A stretch of DNA of 64,000 bases from an uncultured Porphyromonadaceae bacterium (lineage in GTDB: Bacteria > Bacteroidota > Bacteroidia > Bacteroidales > Muribaculaceae): NCBI GenBank assembly GCA_937901905.1, contig CALDIF010000008.1, positions 1 through 64,000 on the forward strand. The letters run 5' to 3'. Below are positions 63,955 through 64,000 of the stretch, one piece after another. Position 1 is the stretch's first letter; every line of letters begins with the position of its first letter. The position numbers and the translations under genes are program-made. The notes beneath the pieces were generated by a model. It was not told the origin of the DNA and did not search any database. It saw only the letters and a program-made list of their open reading frames with translations.

Positions 63955-64000
63955 CATCACCGATTATATCCAAAAATAACTGCCCTATGGGTTGTCGGTG

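Noticed and set aside
63987..64000. ATG near the window end as a gene start
   Set aside because: Only four codons are visible, so no coding call can be supported.

Overview
The window is one contiguous stretch of ordinary bacterial chromosome from a member of the Bacteroidales. The evidence is in the sequence. Most transcription units start behind the Bacteroidetes housekeeping promoter (TTTG or TTG, 19-20 bp, then TAnnTTTG). The tmRNA encodes a GANNYALAA tag, close to the Bacteroides/Porphyromonas tags. The tig-clpP-clpX-recQ order and domains such as DUF4270, DUF4369, DUF4421 and OstA_2 are typical of the phylum. Placement below order (for example Muribaculaceae) is only a guess. I see no insertion sequence, prophage, integrase or CRISPR array, and no stretch of clearly foreign base composition.

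Layout. 1-4.2 kb: alpha/beta hydrolase, membrane-anchored MurF-like ligase, D-Ala-D-Ala ligase and a DUF695 protein in one operon (peptidoglycan precursor synthesis). 4.3-6.6 kb: pta-ackA. 6.7-7.9 kb: small envelope-stress operon (two YtxH paralogues, a holin-like membrane protein, a small basic protein). 8-12.7 kb: ECF sigma factor, acyltransferase, Tex and a Crp/Fnr regulator. 12.9-18.7 kb: tig, clpP, clpX, recQ (protein quality control and a helicase). 18.9-25.7 kb: two parvulin isomerases, an OstA/LptA-like protein and mutL. 25.8-31.4 kb, minus strand: aguB, aguA, PAP2 phosphatase, comEC, aroE. 31.7-34.5 kb: MCE/MlaD protein and dnaA. 35.3-39.1 kb: tmRNA and, 2.4 kb away on the other strand, smpB. 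39.4-47.1 kb: dockerin-bearing secreted protein, GH13 amylase, LysE exporter, prs, tRNA-Val, a lipoprotein, a degenerate glycogen-synthase-like protein and a DUF4270 lipoprotein. 47.2-56.2 kb, minus strand: LuxR-type regulator, hemerythrin/RIC-like protein, 5-formyl-THF cyclo-ligase, S41 protease, dCMP deaminase, pyruvate:ferredoxin oxidoreductase, B3/B4 editing domain, Dabb protein. 56.4-63.5 kb: barrel outer-membrane protein, phosphoethanolamine transferase, dnaK, a stand-alone structured RNA on the minus strand, and a TrpB2-type enzyme.

The genes fit an anaerobic fermenter: pyruvate is oxidised by ferredoxin-linked POR to acetyl-CoA, and Pta/AckA convert it to acetate and ATP. tmRNA/SmpB, ClpXP, trigger factor and DnaK form a protein-quality set. 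SurA-like isomerases, the OstA protein, MlaD, the barrel protein and the lipid A PEtn transferase serve the outer membrane.

The most interesting item is the non-coding RNA at about 61.72-61.99 kb. It has its own consensus promoter, a perfect 15-bp terminator stem and a long-range 12-bp helix whose G-U pair is tolerated only in the minus-strand transcript. Other points worth a look are a sigma-54-type -24/-12 element upstream of dnaK, a MutL lacking both canonical endonuclease motifs, a near-leaderless PAP2 mRNA, a tandem CCGATGT array before tig, and several unusually long perfect inverted repeats at transcript ends.
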